Positions 16,257 to 18,607 of a stretch of DNA of 18,607 bases are shown here, in pieces. The notes beneath the pieces are model-generated. The model was not told the DNA's origin and did not search any database. It saw nothing but the letters and a program-made list of their open reading frames with translations. The first letter of the stretch is position 1. Each line of letters begins with the position of its first letter. A program made the translations under genes and the position numbers. The stretch is from Legionella_A sp049239925 (GTDB lineage: Bacteria > Pseudomonadota > Gammaproteobacteria > Legionellales > Legionellaceae): positions 1 through 18,607 of the forward strand of contig JBMLTO010000097.1 in the NCBI GenBank assembly GCA_049239925.1, in the 5' to 3' direction.

Positions 16257-16332
16257 GGGCCGTTAGCTCAGTTGGTAGAGCAGGAGGCTTTTAACCTCTG
16301 TGTCATAGGTTCAAATCCTATACGGCCCACCA
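16257..16332 (+). tRNA. tRNA-Lys (anticodon TTT), second copy
   Basis: This copy is identical to the first except for one base in the T-loop: TTCAAAT here against TTCGAAT. Position 57 tolerates either purine, so both should fold. CCA is encoded at 16330-16332. The flanking sequences are unrelated, and 67 bases separate the two genes. Confidence 0.97.
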
Positions 16333-16409
16333 TATTTGATATATGGTCGTATACTTTTAAAAGTAGGATCTAGGATTTTTTAAGATTTTGTGGTTTATTC
16401 AATAATTTT

Positions 16410-16486
16410 GCGCTCGTAGCTCAGCTGGATAGAGTACTTGGCTTCGAACCAAGGTGTCGGGGGTTCGAGTCCCTCCGAGCGCACCA
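16410..16486 (+). tRNA. tRNA-Arg (anticodon TCG)
   Basis: The 77-base gene has a 7-bp acceptor (GCGCTCG with CGAGCGC), an anticodon stem CTTGG/CCAAG with loop CTTCGAA (anticodon TCG at 16444-16446), a standard T arm and an encoded CCA. It reads CGA and by wobble CGG; many gammaproteobacteria instead read CGA with the inosine-modified ACG tRNA. A decayed integrase lies directly beyond its 3' end, so it is a likely past integration site. I found no second copy of its 3' end in the window, so the far attachment site is lost or outside. Confidence 0.96.
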
Positions 16487-16500
16487 TTAAAATCAAGCAC

Positions 16501-17289
16501 TTAGCTCCTAATTATGCCCAAAACGTGTCTAAAAACATTCAGCCGCAGCTCTCAGATGTGCATAACGCAAGACCATTTCATAATTGGACCACCCGCCGAG
16601 TTGTTGTAACTCGTGTAAAGGTGTACCTTTTTGCGCATGCCAGCGAAAGTTATCGATTCCTGCGCGAACCAATGCTTGTTGCCAAGCATGGTTATTACAG
16701 CGGATCACGGGATTGCTATTGTATGTAAAATAAAAACCTAGGTTAGGTTTTTCCCTATCTGGGCATTTAAAATCGAGATCGCTTGTTTATTCAATGGAAC
16801 AGGAATGGGGGCGTTTAGATTTAGATTCATCGGCATGAATTAGCGCATGTTTTTTATCTAAGTCTATCTCGCTCCATTTTAATTTTGTTACATTGGACTC
16901 ACTAAGTCCGGTGGCTAACGTGAAAGAAGCCATGTCCTTTAAGTGGGTTGGCAATTCTTTCAAAAGCCGATTTACTTCTTGTTTGGTTAACCAACGTATC
17001 CGTTTGTTCTCAATTTTTCGCATCCGAATCATTGGTGTCTTATCCAGCCAACCCCACTTTTTATGATCACGGTTTAAAACGGCTCAGATAATTTCCAAAA
17101 CCTGGTTAACTAGAGAAACCTTTTCTGCTTTTTTTTTCTTGGCAAGGAATTTAATTAAATCCCGGTCAATATCACCTAGTTTTTTCGATCGTAAAAATGG
17201 ATCAAGCCAGGTTAAGTGATATTTGTTTGTTACCAAACTGCGTTTGTGGGTTGGCTCATCAACCCAACGTAATACAGAACGTACCAAAC
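16501..17289 (-). pseudogene. Decayed tyrosine-type site-specific integrase
   Basis: Fragments across this span read as one phage-type integrase. From the 5' side: RWVDEPTHKRSLVTNKYHLTWLDPF (core-binding domain, about 17084-17287), then after a TGA at 17086-17084 the same frame continues through AVLNRDHKKWGWLDKTP to RWLTKQEVNRLL. The catalytic Arg of ATGL[R]ESN is Ser (AGT at 16903-16901). An extra base in the five-G run at 16807-16811 shifts the frame to PIPVPLNKQAISILNAQIG, which stops at 16740-16738. A third segment reads NHAWQQALVRAGIDNFRWH then QKGTPLHELQQLGGWSNYEMVLRYAHL, with the nucleophile Tyr present. Compared with the usual FRWHDLRHTWASWH, about ten residues including the catalytic Arg/His are missing at 16637-16642. 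The end reads LNVFRHVLGIIRS after another shift. The 5' end is cut at the inverted-repeat element. It cannot be active. Confidence 0.88.
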
Positions 17290-17380
17290 GGTGTCAGGTC
17301 TTTCCTCTTTGACTTTTGTTTACAAATTCAACTTAAAGTTAATTAATTTGAGAAAAGTCAAAGAGGAAAGACCTGACACC
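17290..17380. repeat. 91-bp MITE-like element with perfect 28-bp inverted repeats
   Basis: The arms at 17290-17317 and 17353-17380 are perfect reverse complements over 28 bases. Each starts (reading inward) GGTGTCAGGTCTTTCC and ends in TTTGACTTTT. The 35-base AT-rich centre contains a smaller palindrome (CAAATT and AATTTG, AACT and AGTT). It encodes no protein and could fold into one long hairpin. The integrase remnant ends exactly at its left edge, and the neighbouring gene stops 6 bases beyond its right edge, so it could also act as a bidirectional transcription barrier. I see no clear target-site duplication. Confidence 0.85.
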
Positions 17381-17386
17381 AAGAGT

Positions 17387-18466
17387 CTATTTAAAGCTTA
17401 AATTCAAACCATCTGCTAATTGAGACTCCATAGCTTTTATCACGTTATCTCTATAGCTTGGGTGAAGAAAACTAGAGTAATTACCGACCAAAGCATAAGG
17501 CAATTTTCTTTCAGGCACATTAACATCATCTATGTAACGCTTTTCTGTTGGTTGGCTTGGGATAACACCGCTAGGAAGTTGTTTGGGATGTTCTATAGCT
17601 ACAAAATCTAGCTGTCTATTCCAAATTTCAGCTACTTCTAAAAAGCTATGATGGCCGGAATAAACTAAATATGCCATCACACAATTAGCAAATATTTGGG
17701 CTTTATCTAAATTAAATTGCCCCCCTTGTAAAAACAACCCCATTCCTTGGGACATCGTGAATACTTTGGCCGTTGCATTTGACGGGCTTGCGATCAAGGG
17801 TAATGAAGGTTTATCTAAGGCATCTTGATTGGCTAATTTTTCAAACCAAGTTCGCACACGATTTTCGGGAGGTAAAATAAAAAATCGTGCTTTACCGGAT
17901 AAACAACTATTTGCCGCCACTTTACTAGAAACTAAATCTGAGCCTATTTCAGTACCGATACCATAGGAAGTCGCCAATAAATCATCAGGTCGGCGAGAAC
18001 GTATTTTAACTTCATCGTCAGTGGGGGCTATATAATCTTTGCAATATACATGTAAAGAATTGCCTTTTTCTCTCTCAAATTCATCGTACACAAAAGCCAT
18101 TCCATCAATTGCTTTCATTAGGGCAAGAAACGCATGGCTGGTATGAATTGTTTTGGCTCCATCCAAGCATTTAGCAATGGTTGATAATAGTAAAGCTCGA
18201 CCTTTAGGAGTCCGTTCTAATGTCTCATCAGAATGGTCAGGTAAGAGCGCGCCTAAAAATTTATCACCTGCTGAGTGTTGCATGGCTAGACTTTTGATAT
18301 TAGGAGCTGCGCCAGCGGTCTCTTTTTCTTGCAGTTCAGATAAGATATTCTCCCTAAGCCGTTTTGCAACCTCTGTTAATACAGATTTTATAGTTGGGTT
18401 AAGTAATGCTTCATTTATCATTGCTAGAGAGAGGCTGCTATCAAGTTGCGTATATGTAAAAGGCAT
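17387..18466 (-). CDS. Unrecognised 359-residue cytoplasmic-type protein
   Basis: I do not recognise this protein. It has no signal peptide and no membrane segment and reads as a soluble, largely helical protein. The N-terminal 120 residues are helical with a short charged stretch (AKRLRENILSELQEKE, 34-49). Segments that look like conserved motifs are SHAFLALMKAIDGMAFVYDEFEREKGNSLHVYCKDY (110-145), a Gly/Ser-rich turn region near 166-190, and YSGHHSFLEVAEIWNRQLDF (269-288) with paired histidines. C-terminal residues 325-345 include YALVGNYSSFLHPSYRD. The ATG at 18466 has no obvious ribosome-binding site, but a near-consensus promoter lies just upstream. The frame is uninterrupted, unlike the neighbouring integrase, so the gene is probably under selection. 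It could be cargo of an old integrated element or a secreted effector; neither is shown. Confidence 0.82.
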   Translation of the reverse strand: MPFTYTQLDSSLSLAMINEALLNPTIKSVLTEVAKRLRENILSELQEKETAGAAPNIKSLAMQHSAGDKFLGALLPDHSDETLERTPKGRALLLSTIAKCLDGAKTIHTSHAFLALMKAIDGMAFVYDEFEREKGNSLHVYCKDYIAPTDDEVKIRSRRPDDLLATSYGIGTEIGSDLVSSKVAANSCLSGKARFFILPPENRVRTWFEKLANQDALDKPSLPLIASPSNATAKVFTMSQGMGLFLQGGQFNLDKAQIFANCVMAYLVYSGHHSFLEVAEIWNRQLDFVAIEHPKQLPSGVIPSQPTEKRYIDDVNVPERKLPYALVGNYSSFLHPSYRDNVIKAMESQLADGLNLSFK

Positions 18467-18495
18467 TTTAAATACCAGTTGGTTGTATTTTGTCC

Positions 18496-18524
18496 ATTAT
18501 ACAGAGTAACTTTCTTGTAATCAA
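18496..18524 (-). promoter_or_regulatory. Strong sigma-70 promoter of the 17387-18466 gene
   Basis: On the minus strand TTGATT (18524-18519, 4/6) is followed after exactly 17 bases by a perfect TATAAT (18501-18496). The predicted start, near 18489, leaves a short leader of about 22 bases before the ATG at 18466. It is the best promoter in the window. Confidence 0.7.
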
Positions 18525-18531
18525 CGGTCAC

Positions 18532-18607
18532 GGGGTCAGGTCTCAGGGGGGGGCATTAAAATTTAATCAATCTGTTGTAGGTTGGGCCTTGGCCCTGTAG
18601 GATCTTC
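18532..18607 (+). repeat. Partial element with ends related to the 17290-17380 repeat
   Basis: GGGGTCAGGTCTC at 18532-18544 matches the end of the 91-bp element (GGTGTCAGGTCT) at 11 of 12 bases. It is followed by a run of G and then AT-rich DNA containing GGGCC and GGCCC (18584-18595). The window ends 63 bases later, so the rest cannot be seen. Sequences of this kind often flank IS200/IS605-like Y1 transposase genes in my recollection; no transposase is visible here. Confidence 0.45.

Noticed and set aside
16438..16728. 96-codon plus-strand frame
   Set aside because: It starts inside the tRNA-Arg gene and runs through the integrase remnant on the opposite strand.
1..18607. CRISPR array, toxin-antitoxin pair, riboswitch or intact transposase
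   Set aside because: No regularly spaced repeats, no recognisable module of these kinds and no structured leader found on reading both strands.

Overview
The window looks like chromosomal DNA of a low-GC (roughly 40%) gammaproteobacterium, most likely a host-associated or intracellular member of the Legionellales/Coxiella side of the class. Four things suggest this. The housekeeping order (def-fmt-rsmB divergent from lysM-dprA-smg-topA) is the gammaproteobacterial one. A mevalonate-pathway cluster (type 2 IPP isomerase, class II HMG-CoA reductase, GHMP kinase) is present, which is uncommon in Gammaproteobacteria but known from Coxiella and Legionella. One large orphan gene has a possible papain/OTU-like Cys...His pair and a C-terminal membrane hairpin, which is effector-like. 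A second unrecognised gene sits alone behind a strong promoter. The taxonomic placement is inference.

Layout. 1-421: no convincing gene. 422-4566 (minus): the effector-like orphan gene, a PBP4-type D-Ala-D-Ala carboxypeptidase (dacB) with an extra C-terminal region, and a lone parB without parA. 4567-4912: a gene-poor gap holding a REP-like hairpin. 4913-7658 (minus): def, fmt and rsmB, each joined to the next by a 4-base ATGA overlap. 7775-12611 (plus): lysM, dprA, smg and topA, with the first three also joined by ATGA overlaps. 12862-16025 (plus): idi-2, HMG-CoA reductase and the GHMP kinase, tightly packed. 16072-16486 (plus): a promoter and three tRNA genes (Lys-TTT, Lys-TTT, Arg-TCG). 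16501-17289 (minus): a badly decayed tyrosine integrase next to the tRNA-Arg 3' end. 17290-17380: a compact 91-bp element with perfect 28-bp inverted repeats. 17387-18466 (minus): an unrecognised 359-residue protein with a strong sigma-70 promoter. 18532-end: a sequence related to the 91-bp element's ends, which runs off the window.

How it works together. The central part is normal housekeeping: start-methionine formylation and deformylation, rRNA methylation, DNA uptake and processing, supercoil relaxation. The mevalonate cluster supplies two or three steps of isoprenoid synthesis; HMG-CoA synthase and the decarboxylase are not in the window and must lie elsewhere if the pathway is complete. 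The right end is a degenerate accessory region at a tRNA gene: a dead integrase, short palindromic elements, and one cargo-like gene whose promoter is intact. The items most worth following are the 422-1729 Cys/His protein, the 17387-18466 protein between related palindromic sequences, and the integrase deletion that removed its catalytic core.
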